From NCBI RefSeq assembly GCF_000340215.1, contig NW_006921552.1, positions 344,487 to 408,486 on the forward strand: a stretch of DNA of 64,000 nt. Reading direction: 5' to 3'. The translations under genes were made by a program, and so were the position numbers. How positions within the stretch are numbered: position 1 is the first letter of the stretch; each line of letters opens with the position of its first letter. The notes below the pieces were generated by a model. That model made no database searches, was not told the DNA's origin, and saw only the letters and a program-made list of their open reading frames with translations. Source of the DNA: Pseudocercospora fijiensis CIRAD86 (taxonomy: Eukaryota > Ascomycota > Dothideomycetes > Mycosphaerellales > Mycosphaerellaceae). Below are positions 1 to 13,235 of this stretch, one piece after another.

Positions 1-650
1 ATCCGCATTTATATAACGAAAGACCGTATAGTAACGACTAGTAACGACTAACAATCGCCGTTAAGACACTAGAAGATTGTTACCTCTTTAATAGCTTAAA
101 ACGATATCTAAACCTTATATCGTTGCTACCGTACCTTCGTACGCGTAGTATAATTACGGCGGAATAGCCTCGTAATAATAGGAAACTTAAAATAGGAATA
201 CGGGCGCAATACTATAAAGGCCTCCTCCCTTAGAAAAAGGGTATACCCGAAACAATTTAGCGCTTCTAAGGGTAATGCTCGATCCTACCGACCCCTTATA
301 CTTATACTAACCGAGTCTAGTTATCTTAGTAACGAGGTAGAGTCTATCCTAGAAGGATAGCCCGATTTCGATATTAAGGATTAGGAGGAGGACCCGGTAA
401 GGGATATAATCTAAAGCGTAGACGAAATAGTGTTTCTAATATAGGCAACTCGGTAGGTTCTTTATACTAGTAGGCAGTTCTTAGAGGGCTTAGCGTAGGT
501 ACTAAGAAATACCTATACAATTAATACTGCTAGTACTAGATATGTCCTACTTAACTCCTCCGGTCGTAGCTTACTTACGCCCGTTATCGGTCCGGTAGGC
601 ACTATCCGATCGTAATTACGCCCGGTGCGATTAACCCGCGTAGTAGTAAG

Positions 651-699
651 TAGGTATATTAATATCGGCCCGCGATACGGCAGCTAATTAATATACCTA
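651..699. repeat. Hairpin with 13-bp perfect arms, shared with the D/B repeat family
   Basis: Arms TAGGTATATTAAT (651-663) and ATTAATATACCTA (687-699) enclose a 23-nt loop. The same arms occur in the D/B repeat hairpins at about 38,658, 40,940 and 49,096. Here the hairpin lies within the reading frame of the large unknown gene. Confidence 0.75.
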
Positions 700-1750
700 T
701 CCGTACGGTAGACTACCTACGATATAATAATATACGCCCGTCGAGGTAAGATATCGATAAGCTCTACGATTCCGATATCCGAAGGACTATATAAACTATA
801 TTAGTCGTCGACGATAGAGCTATCGGGCGTATTAGTCGCTAACTAAAGTATAGACTCTATCTCGACTAATAACCGGCTTTATCGGTAGACGAAGCCTAGC
901 GAGCGTAAGTATCCTCCTTGCTTATAAGCTCCTATCTATCGGTAGTTCGATTAGGTATAGTATACCTTACGCAAAGTATAAGTCCAAAAACTTACTAGCG
1001 CGTAGAGACGCTCGGGCCTACCCCGCTTCCTTCCTTCCTATTTCCGTAAAAGATTCGCGTTACCCTATAATTAAAATAATTACGCGGTTAGCAAACTCTA
1101 TCGTCGACGTATTTCTAAGAACTATCTACGCCCTTTACCTTACTCGTCCTTTAGCGCGCCTGCTACGCTGTCTACTACTATAGACACCTACCCTCTAGTA
1201 GATTATATCGGCCTATATTATACGCCTCTAGGTAAAGAATCCGTCGATCCTACGACGCTATAGGTCGTCGTAGACCGCGATATAAGCAAGCAGTTCGACT
1301 CTATACTACTACGCCTCCTATTCCCCGATTACGAGATTCCCGAAGACGATATTACCTTTACGATTACCCGCGTTACCTTTGCTATATAGAGGTTAAATTA
1401 CTACGTATAAAAAATCAGACGAGTACTAAGGTAGAGACGATAAGCGGAGCGCCTACTACTAATATAAGATCCCCTTATCTATATACTATTTGCCTACTAA
1501 CGTATACTATCCGATCGTTAGTAGTCTTTCGTACCGGTGCCGGATACGCTCTATAGGGACGCGGTAGACTTTAATTATAGCGTAGAATCGTTTAGGGAAG
1601 ACGCTACCTTAAGTATAGCCGAAAAAGCTACCGCTCTCGAAAAGGATACTAGTAGTATTGCCGACGAGAGCCGCAATTATATCGACTACGGCCGAAGCCG
1701 GGATAACCTTAGTATAGATAAGGATATATCTTAGTATCTAGATAAGGGTA

Positions 1751-1980
1751 TAGCGTAAAATACAGACGAGACGCTAGATAAGAATATAGATAATAGTATA
1801 GCGTAAGGAGTATACAAGACTCTAGCTAAGGACGCAAATAAGGATACGGATAACAATATAGCGTAAGGAGTAGACGATACTCTAGCTAAGGACGCAAATA
1901 AGAATGTAGATAATATCGTAGCGTAAGAATTAGATTAGACTCTAGGTAAGGACGTAAAAGAGGATGCCTATAACGACGTA
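1751..1980 (+). repeat. 60-bp tandem repeat inside the unknown gene, about 4 units
   Basis: The sequence gcgtaaggag recurs at 1,801 and 1,861 and as gcgtaagaat at 1,921, an exact 60-bp period (20 codons), with a partial unit before it. It stays in frame and encodes an acidic Asp/Asn/Lys/Ala repeat, so it arose while the gene was still coding. Confidence 0.85.
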
Positions 1981-3707
1981 GATAAGAATATAGACGAGGA
2001 CGGAGATTAAGAGGCAGATCCGGAGGGAGATTAGGCTATAGCCGAGGATATAGGTAACAATAATACTAGCGGAGATAGAGAGCCCGTAGATACTAGCGAA
2101 GATTATAATACCGCCGGAGCTAATAACAGAGACAATACTAATGCTAGTCTTATCCGAGTTACTCGATAGAGCTCGTTATAAAATAGCAATCCCGCTATAC
2201 CCGACGCTACTATATCCGAGCCTAACGATACTATCGTCGTATCTCGCGGCAAAAATTACGACAGCCGACTATCCGATAGCGCTATAAACAGTTAGGGTAA
2301 GGAGCCCCGTAAGGCGAAGCAAAAGCTAAAGTAAAAGGTAAAGTAAAAGGCGAAGTAAAAAGCGAAGCCGACCTCGAAGGCTTAACCTCTTCCGCTACCT
2401 AAAGACACTATAGTCTATTTAGAGGGGCTACCTATAGAACTTATCTCTATCCTCCTAGGCGATAAGAACTAGCTTGCTCGATAGACGAGTATACTTAACT
2501 AATATACGGCTTCGAGTAGTAGTATAGAGGAGATCGTAGGCGACGATACTCTTCCTACCGAGAAAGGTATATAAGGTCGATTCTTAGCCTCCGAATAGAC
2601 CCTTACCGTATAGGAGAGAACCGAACCTACTAATCCGCATACTACCTCCTAGGAGCTAGAGCTCGTCGATACCGGAAGTCCCGCCCTATTACGTTAGGAA
2701 TTGCAAGTTAGAAAGACTCGGAACTATTCTAGCAGTTATTATATACTAGAATAGCTTTTTCCTAAGCTATAAGATTAGATAGAATTTTATTAGACTAGGT
2801 TACTTAATAAGGCAGGCATCGGGCAGCTATTTAATATTATTAAATCCCTTCGACGGCGAAGTACGGCGATATCTCTATCCGAGCGAGAGGCGCTCGCGCT
2901 ACTATAAGGGTAGTAGAACTAGGACGCTACTCTTGCCCGAGCTACTTAGACGTTACGGCGAGCTATAGAGAAGACGTCGGAGGTCTCGCTAGTCTACTAC
3001 GAACGTTTAGAGAGCCTAGTCGAGTTCTTAGAGTTATACAAAATACTAATAGAACAACTCGAGAACGGTAACGACTAGCTATAGCATTCGTTAGCGGCGG
3101 ACTCACTTAAGAACGCTAGTAGTAGAGCGAATACTAACCTAGGCGGACGTAGACGCGGGAAGTTAAGTTAACTATAGGACTAGTTTGTCTCTAAATGCCT
3201 TAATCTTAGCCCCGGTAGTAAAATACCGGAGGAATTATTACTTATAGCTATCCGGAGTATACTATAATATAACCGTCGGCTCGCGAATTATCTCGCTATT
3301 CTAGTAACGAACGTTTACCCCTTTATAATCTCCTTGCTTCCGGTTAACTATATAAAATAGTAAGACCCTACTACTCCCTAGATACTTCTACGCTAACCCT
3401 CGTTAAAGTATTAAGAAATAGCATCTTAAAGCTACGAAGTTAATTGCCGACGCATTATATACTAACGGTAACGTTCTAGCTCTTTATACGCTCGTATAGT
3501 ATTATATCGAACAGATTAGAAACCCGGTTTCTTCCGCTAAGGCTATAGTTAATAGTATAACTTACGACTATATCCGATAAGCGTACCCTATAGTTCGATT
3601 AGCGCGGACTCTATTATAGAACCCCGACGGCGCGGTCCTTAGTAACTAACCTAGTATTACTAGCGAGGAGCTTAATACTAGAAAATTACTCGGTAACGAC
3701 GTTACTC

Positions 3708-3726
3708 GGGGGGGGGGGGGGGGGGG
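3708..3726 (+). repeat. G19 homopolymer
   Basis: Nineteen consecutive G residues within the large unknown gene. The protein frame changes across the run, so its length is either a replication-slippage frameshift or an assembly artefact. Confidence 0.9.
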
Positions 3727-4241
3727 TACGACTCTAATAACGAGGCAGTCGATATCGGTAGTCTACTAATACCGGCTATCCCGTAAAGCGATACGCCTTT
3801 GTTGTGTCCTAGTAGCCCTATTAGCGACGGTAAGCCTCTATTAACTAGGAATCTACTTACCGCCGTTACTAGCGGCGACTTAGTAATTAACGATAGTATT
3901 CGACCCTTTGTTCGAGTAGAGCGATAGACTAATAGGCACCTAGAGCAACTCGAGGAGCTTGCGACGAGAGTTGTATAAAGTGTCTATTAGTCTAGAGTAG
4001 CGCTTAAGAACAAATCAGATTAGTGCTAATAACGTATATATATAGTTAGTAGTAGCAGTAATAGTATATAGGCAGTTATAGTATAGGGAGGCTAAATTTT
4101 AAAGATACGCCCGCAAAACTAACCGAGCCCTCTAATTGGTCTAAAATCGAATCCGAGTTACGTGCCCTCTAACCTTAGGCTACACTCTTATACGTTACTT
4201 CCTATAACAAAGGGAATACTATAATATACTACTATCCCCGA

Positions 4242-4365
4242 TAGCACAATGCTATACGACTAGCACAATGCGATACGACTAGTACAATGCGACACGACTA
4301 GCATAATGCGATACGACTAGCACTATACGATAATAGTACTATGCTATACGACTAGTACTATACTA
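4242..4365 (+). repeat. Short tandem repeat, 19-20 bp unit (about 6 copies)
   Basis: Degenerate units of the form gcacaatgcgatacgacta follow one another, varying mainly by C/T and G/A changes as expected from RIP. It lies just downstream of the large unknown gene and has no coding frame. Confidence 0.8.
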
Positions 4366-5886
4366 TACCCCTATACCTACCTCTTCCGCAAGCAACCTAT
4401 AGCGTCCTTCTATAGCAAAACATATTATAATCTATAGCGAACTTTAACAGTAAAAGGGCAATAAAGGAAGAGTAAGGACTAGCAATAAAGGATATAGAGA
4501 AATAAAGGACTTAGTTAAAAAAAAAGAAGAATACTAAAAGGCAAAAAACTATAGATAGGCAATACCCGGAGTTACTCTTACGGATACGATATAGACCTCG
4601 AGCTTTTGACCCTTTAAGACAAGTTACGAATTAACTAAGTAAACATGCCTACTAGACTTCGACCTTATACGAATCTTATAAAAGAAACGCCGCTATAGAA
4701 AACCTGTCCCGGAGAACTAATTTCTTTAGGGTTAGACAATAGGCAGTCACCTCTACTAGTTTATTAGGCTGCTAGCTGCCTTAGAAAAGACTATTAAATA
4801 GCCTAAATCCCTTAGGTTCCCTACGTAACTTAATAACTAGGCGCAAAGGATTACTACAACTCCTTACCTAGTTATAGCTAGGCGACGCTTCGTCTTAGTC
4901 GATTATTATTAGTTAAAGGTCGTAAATTGCAGTATTATTGTATACCCTTATTGCTGCTACCTAGGGTAATAGCTTAGTTAGAAGGGGAAGGTAGGTAGGT
5001 AAGGTTTCGACACTTTAGTTAAGGGTTCAATTCCGTATCTCGAAGCTATATTATTAATATTAAGTTAGTATCGATATTAATATTGCTACGTACTAAATTA
5101 GCACCTAAACTCGCCTACTCCGAAGCTAACTAAGTTAAGTCGATTAAGCGCATTTCTAGTAAAACCACGCTAGTAAAAGTAATCAATACGATAACGACGG
5201 ATGCCTTAGGCACCTCGAAGCAAACTACTAGTAGGAGAATAGTACCGTAGCTTTTAGTAGATAAGACCTAGCTAATCTCTACGCTAAAGTGAAAGGAAGC
5301 ATAGCTAACAAGGACCTACGCTTAACAGACCCTTTACTAAGCTATTATTAGATTAAAGACCTACTAATCGTATACGGATACTAAAGCGGTAGGTACGGGG
5401 GGTTTAGGAGGCGTAGCGACTATCCCCTCTACCCTAAGCGACTACGTTAGCAAAAGCGATAAGAGTACTAAAGTAGAGGGCAAGTTAATGCCGAGCCTTA
5501 GCGAGTGCTTAACTTGTCCGGAACGCTAACGTCGGATAAAAAGATAAGGATACTATAGTAGAGGGTAGGTTAAGTCGAGCCTTAGCGAGTACTTAGCCTA
5601 TCCGGAGCGATAACGTTAGTAAAGCAATGCGGGTACTAAGAGCGATATAGGTCTCGGCTAGGTATAGCAAGTCTAATCTGTTATATACTAGAAGCCGCAT
5701 TTACCTTCTAGGCCTAATTCGGCATAGCTTAGCGTTCTATAAATAGAGAGCGCCTTCCGCCTTCCGCCTTCCTCTTTTACCTTCTAACTCCTACTTTCTA
5801 CGTTCCTCCTTACTACTTCTACCTACCCCCTTCCGCTTTCCTTCTAATAGCTAACTTTAGCTCGTAGCTTCTCCCCTAATCTAAAT
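4366..5886. other. No recognisable gene; contains an 85-bp direct repeat
   Basis: No coherent protein frame was found on either strand. Two diverged copies of an 85-bp unit starting with tagaggg lie at 5,474-5,558 and 5,559-5,640. A pyrimidine-rich stretch at about 5,750-5,875 immediately precedes the Helitron reading frame and may be its 5' leader. Confidence 0.6.
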
Positions 5887-8800
5887 ATAGCCGACGTTTA
5901 GCACTTCGGTTAGCAAGCCGCTACTAGCGTACTAGGCGGACAAGGCCCTCCTAGCGGTAGCAATCTACGTAAGAATCTTCTACCTAACCGTACCGACGAG
6001 GAAGACATCTAGCACCCTGCCCTTAACGATAAAGAAGTCGAGGCTACTACTTAAAACAGTCGAGTCTACGTCTCCTATCGTAAGCGTAAGAAGGCTACTT
6101 AATTCTAGAGCCTTCGCGGTAATAAGACGAGTACGCGACCGATAGTATAGTACTTAAGATATCGACTTGCTAATACTATAACAAAGAAGTCTAAGAAGCA
6201 CGCGCGTAATGCTAACGACGAGGATACTATTGCTTCGACTCTAGTAAAGCGTAGCCGCCTAGCAACTCCGCGAGCTAGTACTAGCGCTATATCTAACCCG
6301 ATTACTATTGCGCCTTCCCCTACGCTAAGCTCTATACTCTCTATACTTCCGCCTTCCTTAGCCTCGACTACTAGCGATCTAATTAAGCGCAATCTACCGC
6401 CGCCCTAAGGATTAATAGGTCTACCGCTAGTTCCTACTTAGTCTTCTAGATTAGGACTAGACTTTCGGCCGCGCGGTTAATATAGTAGTAACGACCTAGC
6501 AACTATAGCTACTCGTATATAAGTTGCCTCTATCTCTCGGTAATACCGTTAAGAACGTCGCGCTAGTAAATATCTACCTCCTACCCCTACTATCGCTAAA
6601 GTCCTCGTAGGCTAGTAGCAATCCTTATAAACCGTTTAGCTAAGCTAACAAGTTTAGTAGCAGTCTTTATAAACCGTTTAGCTAAGCTAATAGACCGACT
6701 ACGGTAGCGACCCCCTTATACCGAGCTCTGCCTTTAGTAATATTAGCCTACCTACTAGAGATCTAAATAATCTACTAATTCGTAACGCTCGACGCTAGTT
6801 TAAATATAGCATCTACGACTAGCCCCGCGCTATTACCCGCAAATACAACGTACCTAAGGTAGATCCGGGCATTAACGTATGCTATTACTACGCTAAAGGA
6901 CATAATAATAAGGCGGATTAGTATAAGTAGTATATCCTTCGTCGTTATAAGACTAAGCGATACGAATTCTACTTACCCGATAGCTCTTAAGAACTCGAGA
7001 ACTGCTATATACCTTACCGTATAGTCCGTAACGACGAGAATAATCTACCGCCTTATCGTACGCCCTAACCTAGCTAACGCGACCGTGCCCGCGCCGATTA
7101 CTATAAGTAAGCTCTTCGTACTTACTTCCTTACCGATAACCTAGTCGATCTACCTATTTAAGTTAGCACTAATCTTAATAGCTAGAAGGCGCTTACCGAT
7201 ATCGACTACGGCTTAGTTAAAGATTTCTTTACTACTTTAGAAGAGGAGAAGATAGAGACTTGCTAGAATAAAGAGCTATAGAAGGGATGTAAAGAGCGGT
7301 AGTTTAATATATAGTTAGATACTCGCGAAGACTCTGCTATATACCTTATCTATAAGAAGTGTCGAGTTACCCGCGATAAGAATAAGCGGCCTAAGGAGCC
7401 CGATCTTATGTTAATAGCTAACCTTATAGACCCCGGCGAATATCTAGTATACCTTCCTTAGCTTACGATAATCGAGGAGATTCTTATCGCCCGTATCTAT
7501 ATATATATCGAGATACGGCTCATTAAAGGTGCCTAGTATCGCTATAAGAACAACGTCGTTAATTTTCTACAAGACACTAGTAAGCTTTAGAAAGAACTTC
7601 CTCTATTGCCTAAGTACCTCGAGACGGTCCTTCTTCGGCTAGCCTAAGGTAATAATACTACGAAGCGTATATTTAAGCGTAACTTTCGTGTCCGTTAAGC
7701 CGCTATCCGTTAGTAGCTATTCTATCTTAAAGACAATTACAAAGGCTATACTAGTCTCCGCATCGACGAGACGCGCCTATCTAGTTTGCCGGAAGACGAT
7801 AACGTTATAGACCGTATTAATGTTTAGTACTATACCGAAGAAGACCTTCCTCTACTAGTACTAGTACTAGCTACCGACTAAACTGCCGACTAAAGTTAAG
7901 AAGCTACTAAGGAAGAGGATAACTTTGCCGACTACCCTTTCGAGTCGGCATTATAAAGGATAACGAGCTTCGTCTATAAGCTTCTTAGTACGATAGTCTA
8001 GGAGATCCCCTATAGAACTACCTAACTATGCCGCCCTATAACCGTATACCGCTATCTAAATTTAATAAGTCTATAGCATTGCTATCTCTCGCCTTTCTAA
8101 CTCTCTACCTAATAGGCGTAGGTAACTTTATAAAGGCCCGATAGCGTAGTGTATCGTACGAGGAATATATTAAATATATACTTAAATACTAAGACGGTCG
8201 GTTTGCTTAGCACTATCGCTTTCGACACGTTACTCTAAATACCTCTATAAGGAAGTAGAGTAACCGAATCGCCGACTTTATAGTATAGTAGAACCCGGAG
8301 TATTAGGAAATATCGCTTAAGGATCTAAAGGCTGCGTTAGCTTTATATAACGATAATAACTCTAAGAAAGTCCTATCCGACCTAATGCGATACGCCGACA
8401 AGCTACGAGGTATACGTACATACTAGATTAGAAAGCGTAAGCAGCTCGAGATATATATTATAGCTCTTAGATCTCCGCACCTGTTTCTTACGTTTAGTAT
8501 AGCCGATAACTAGTAGTAGTCCCTTTAGAAGCATATACCTAATGTCCCTTAAGGCGACGAGTACTAACGCCGCAAAATCGCACGCGATAATATACGAGAC
8601 AACCCGGCTATTATAGCATACTATTACTTCCGTCGCTATACTATTCTTTAGTAGACCGTTCTTAAGCCTAAGTTTAGCATCGTCGACTATTAGAACCGAT
8701 TCGAATTCTAGGCTCGTAGTAGTTCTTATAATTACGGCATATATTAGCTCTAGACTAATATTAAGCCGGATCTATAACAACCCCTGCTTCCGCCTCTAAA

Positions 8801-11800
8801 GTCTAATACTAAAGCAGACCGAAACGCACTCGCTTAGTTCTAGGGTCGGTATGTTACCGCTTTCTAACCCGATCTAGAGCATACTAGCCTATAACTAGGA
8901 GAGCCTATAGTACTATCGATACGACTAGATAAGCTACGCAATACCGCCTATCTACTTATACTAAACGTTAACCGAGTATAGCGTTACTAGTGCGGGTATA
9001 AGTACTGCTAGCGGAAGAATAAGGATACTAGAGCCCGTAGATGTCGCTTTTACTATCCTTACGAGCTTTACGAGGAGGCTCGAATTAGTAGAGACCTTAA
9101 CCCGCGGTACTATATATACGATAGACCTCGCAACGACAAATGGATAAATAGCTACAACCGTACTATATCTATAGCCTAGCTTGCTAATACGGATTTCGCG
9201 CTATATATATCGAAAGGTACTATTATCGATTACCTTGCTAAGTACTATAGTAAGGCAGAAAAGCGTAGTGTTCCGTTACTAGAGATTGTAAAGCAAATTA
9301 GCCCCTATCTATAGAATTCTAATCGGCCTATAGTATTATTCTTTACGAAGATAATAAATAAGTTTATCGGTAAGCGCGATATCTCTACCTAGGAAGCTTA
9401 CTACTAACTGCTCGGTCTACCTTTGTCTTAAGGCTTACGTACTATATAAAACTTCGATTATCGGCTTCTATAGCACTAGTCTAAAGTTAAGCGGTACGAT
9501 AAGCAAGCTAGTAAGATCGTTACTTGGGGCAAATTACTATTGCTTAAGTATATCGATCGTCTTAGCATCCTACTAGAGAAATTCGCAAAGTCTAACCTTC
9601 TTAATCGGCCTAACCTTACCTTATTCGAATTCCTAACTCGATAGGACTTCGCAACATTCAGACTACGACTACGTATAAAGGCCCGTCTAATTAACTACTT
9701 TCCGAAGTACTGCGGCAATCTATAAGAAGATAATAGGACCTACGAAGACTACTACCGTACTAAGATCGCATTACATTACCCTTTTAATAGTTAATATCCT
9801 AGCCTTCTATACAAGTTTACTAATTACGAGGAAGAAGAGTTCTTTACGTAGTAGGAGGCATATAAATAGTACAGCAACAACTATACTAGTCACGATTTTA
9901 ACTACTTTAGTATCAATCTTCTAATCCTAGCTAAAGACCTCTTCGAAGAGGAACACTACGAGCCTAAAGAGGAGGAACTAGAGGGCGAGCTTCTTGCCCG
10001 TACTCTACCTAACCGTAATCCTGCTAAGGAGGATAAGGATCTAGACAACCTTAGCAATCGTTAACTCGATAAGGATTACGATTAGACTCTATATATTAGG
10101 AAGTATAGCATTAGGTACCTTAAAAACTAGTAGAAGAATAAGCGCGGTACGGGTATAACTTATTAGAAGATCGGCACTATCGCTAACTACTAGTAGAAGG
10201 TTAATAGCCTCTCTCTAGAACAGCGCCTTTAGTATAACCGCATCTACTTATACGCTAATAAGATAATTAATAGTGCAACTATACTAGATCCTATCTTACT
10301 TAATATCGATAGCAAGGTAGGCGTCGGCAAGTCCTATATAATTGAGCTACTCTCTTCTACTATCGAGGAAATAGCCTAATAGTAGGATGCTACTAGCGTA
10401 GGCTACTAACTTAGCAACCCTATTATATATATTGCCCCGACCGGTGCCGCTACCTTTAGTATTAAGGGCTTAACTATCTACTCGGCTTTCCGCCTACCGC
10501 TTACTATAAAGGAGTATATACCGCTTAAGGGCAATGCATTGTCGACTTTCTAGGCATATATAAGCAACATTCTCTATATTATTATCGATAAGAAGTTAAT
10601 AATTAACTTAGTCGAGATATATTAGATCGATAAGCGACTACGACAGGTTAGCTAGTAAGATCCTAGCTACCCTTAAGAAGATTAGGACGATCCTAATATT
10701 AATATATCGCTCCCCTTCGGAGGTTTTACTATCTATATCTATAGTGATTTTAGTTAATTACTTCTAGTCGCAGGTCGGCCTCTCTTTAGTAGAGTAACGC
10801 CGAACGACTCCCCTAAGGTCGTCTTAGGTCGGTACGCGTAGCATCTCTTTAATCAAACTATTTAGCTAAATGTTATCTAACGTTAGTAAGGTAGTAATAC
10901 AACTGCTTAGGCTTTTAAGGATGCACTCGAAGGCTTACGTGCCGGACCTAGCAAGCTTACTATTAACTAGTAGCAGACACTTAAGACACGTATTCGAGAC
11001 CCTTTATATCCCTATCTAGCGGGATTTAAGGACGCTATCCGCCTCTTTAGCTATAAGAAGTAGGTATCCCTCCTTAACTATACCTCGATACGTAACAATT
11101 AGCAGCCTATTAAGCCTATTAAGGCTAAACATACTAGTCGCTACGCCGCTTAAGCTAATTACGAGACTAGCGGAAACCTATACAAAGTCCTTCTAGTCCG
11201 TCTTAACGCTCGAGTTATAGTAACTAAGAACCTTTAGGTATAGCAGGGTATTGTTAATAGCAGTCTAGGCACTATCCGCGACGTAATTTAGGCAAGTAAT
11301 CCGCTACGTACGGATTAAGAGGTCGTCGACGAAGACATGCCTACTATCTTACTAATCGAGCTCGATTAGTATTTAGGGCTAATACTAGATTAGGAGATCG
11401 ATAGTGTACTATTAAACATTGTTCCTATCGTACCTTCTCGGCGCGAATAGAAGTATAACGATCGCCTCGACGGCTAATACACTCGTACCTAGTTTCTACT
11501 TACTATCGCCTACGCTATTACTATATACAAGTCGTAGGGTATAACGTTAGATAAGGGAGTTCTCGATATCTCTAAGAAGGATTTTACGCCTGCTTTAATA
11601 TATATCGTATACTCTCGCTTCCGTAATCTTACCGATATCCTCTTCGACGAGCCCTTTAACTTTAACCGCTTTAAAGGCAAGCCCTACAAGTTATATATTA
11701 ACCGCTATACCGACTATATCCGTCGTAAGAAGCAGCGAGCCCTGCTACCTAGAGGAATCCTTTCTTCCGATCCGCTATACCCTAACCTTAAGGCCGTAAA

Positions 11801-12662
11801 GCGCGATCTACAAACTCTATAGGTATAGTAATAACAACGCCTATAGTAGTAGCTCGTACGAGAATATAGCTAGGAAGAGGCGCTTCGTTAGCGGTAGTAA
11901 GAGGAAGAGGTACAATACGAGGCAGACTTACTTAAGATTGCTAAAATAGAGTCGCGTCCTTAAGGGTACGGCTAGATCGACATACCTAAAGAAGCGGGTT
12001 TTCCGGTAGCTTCTCTTACGTTCCTTAAGCGGACACTTCCGATATTAATAGTGCCTAGACAGTTTATACGCTTTATAGCACTGTCTCGCAAATTTATAGA
12101 TGTCTATAGCCGCCGTATTAAGGGCACTACGTTTACGGATGCCCTCCGCAATATAGAGTCGCGTAATAAGCTTATTTACTAACACCTTAGAGTCAAATCT
12201 GTACCGCGTATCGATTAAGACCGTCTTAACTATCGCTAGGTTGCTAGTAAATTCCTTAACGACGAGACCTTCTAGCGGAACGTTAATGCTAACCGCTAAG
12301 CCTAGCAATCGTAAGTAACCTACCCGAGCTACCTTCTTCGAGGTAGTAACATTATCGATAGCGATCCGGCGACTTAGCAAGAACAAGCTACTTAGGAAGA
12401 GCAAGGTACTTACGAAGAGTAGGGTATTTACTAAGAGCAAGGCATATAGTAGGATACACTAGGCGATAAGGAGATTAATAAAGAGACACGTATTTAGATT
12501 GCAATAGCGGAAGAACAAATACGTTAACAGGCCTTTAATAACAGACTGCGTCGTAATTAGGAGGAAGACTTAGCTATAGCGCAGACATAGGACGACGATA
12601 AGACCTTTAAGTAGATAGAATGTAATAATATTAAAGCGTAAGCGCTTTTAGCGCTAATCTGA
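5887..12662 (+). pseudogene. Helitron Rep/helicase (DUF6570-like + Helitron-like N + Pif1-like helicase), RIP-degraded
   Basis: This is the replication protein of a rolling-circle transposon. Frame 1 opens at 5,887 with ATA (from ATG) and runs to about 8,010; frame 3 then continues to 12,662, so one frameshift separates the halves. In order: a Ser/Pro and Gln-rich N-terminus, a Cys/His cluster near 6,880, a DUF6570-like region (about 7,380-7,860), the Helitron-like N domain (8,028-8,760) with the HUH site now read as SSYNYGI near 8,718-8,742 (His to Tyr), a region ending in LAKYYSKAEKRS (about 9,230), then a Pif1-type helicase with Walker A VGVGKS (about 10,320), APTGAATFSIKGLTIYSAF (about 10,435-10,495) and ITIYKSQGITLDKG (about 11,520). 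A Gln/Glu-rich C-terminal tail ends at TGA (12,660-12,662). About 2,260 codons, normal for fungal Helitrons. It is dead: dozens of TAG/TAA. Confidence 0.92.
6613..6696 (+). repeat. 42-bp direct repeat (2 copies), Gln-rich coding
   Basis: Two 42-bp copies starting at 6,613 and 6,655, in frame with the Helitron protein, encode a Gln-rich 14-residue unit in which most Gln codons have become TAG/TAA. Confidence 0.75.
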
Positions 12663-12716
12663 TATTGTTCTTAAGCGCTATTCCGTCGCTCCGCTCGATT
12701 AGGACAAGCACTATAG

Positions 12717-13235
12717 GGCTTAAACGATACTTTATTTAAACTACCGCCGATAGAACTAAAAAGCTTAATTAAGCCGCTAGGTTTATAGCGTATAATAGAG
12801 GATTATAGGAAGTAATACCTACTACTCTACGCGGTAGAAGGAGCGATCCGATACTCGCGACACCTACTACGCGCTCTTAAAGTTAAATAGAGAGAGATCG
12901 GGCTTCTGCCCTCCTATTATAGGAAGAGTTTAACTAAAATCCTCCTAGACGAGTATCGCTACGTAAGAACTCGAAGCGTGCCGCCGCTAGTTAGGACGAG
13001 TTTATAGAGGAAGTACGACCTAGGAAGAGGATACAAAGGGCTTCTACTACGTAATAAGAGGGAAGCAATAATACTTAGGCGAGGAAACCGAGAAAGAAGA
13101 GCAATTCTATTATAGCCGGAGTTAAGACACCTAAGTTAAGATAAAGAAAGGGTAGTCGCTAACGCTCTAATATTGTCTCTACGAAGTAGGGACGACGATA
13201 TAGCCTATGCCTTTGCTACTTTTATGTCTCTTTAG
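12717..13235 (+). pseudogene. Unrecognised ORF fragment, about 170 codons
   Basis: A + strand frame with few stops begins shortly after the Helitron stop codon and reads as an Arg/Leu-rich basic protein. I recognise no domain. It could be a second Helitron ORF, captured host sequence or the end of an adjacent gene; the position 55 bp after the Helitron reading frame is the only context. Confidence 0.35.

Larger units (their letters stand above)
1..4030 (+). pseudogene. Large RIP-degraded gene of unknown function (5' end outside window)
   Basis: I do not recognise this protein. One reading frame (codons starting at base 1) can be followed from the window edge to about 3,410, a second after one frameshift to about 3,706, and a third after a G19 run to about 4,030, roughly 1,340 codons. 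Interruptions are almost all TAG/TAA, as expected when RIP hits Gln and Trp codons. The middle (about 1,540-2,340) is acidic and repetitive (Asp/Glu/Asn/Lys/Ala), followed by a basic Lys/Ala/Gln stretch near 2,290-2,390 and a more globular, Leu-rich C-terminal third. No catalytic motif was seen. The longest uninterrupted piece is 1,537-1,734. The length and lack of spliceosomal breaks would fit a transposon-borne or multicopy gene, but that is inference. Confidence 0.5.

Noticed and set aside
4961..5040. tRNA-like sequence (ggttcaattcc T-arm and agcttagtt D-arm)
   Set aside because: The arms are spaced about right, but the acceptor and anticodon stems do not pair, even allowing for RIP. It might be a tRNA-derived fragment but cannot be supported.
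6105..6392. 95-codon minus-strand open frame
   Set aside because: It is antisense to the Helitron protein frame that runs from 5,887; its Leu/Val/Ala-rich composition reflects the opposite strand of that gene.
12045..12440. 131-codon minus-strand open frame
   Set aside because: Antisense to the C-terminal tail of the Helitron Rep/helicase; no independent motif.
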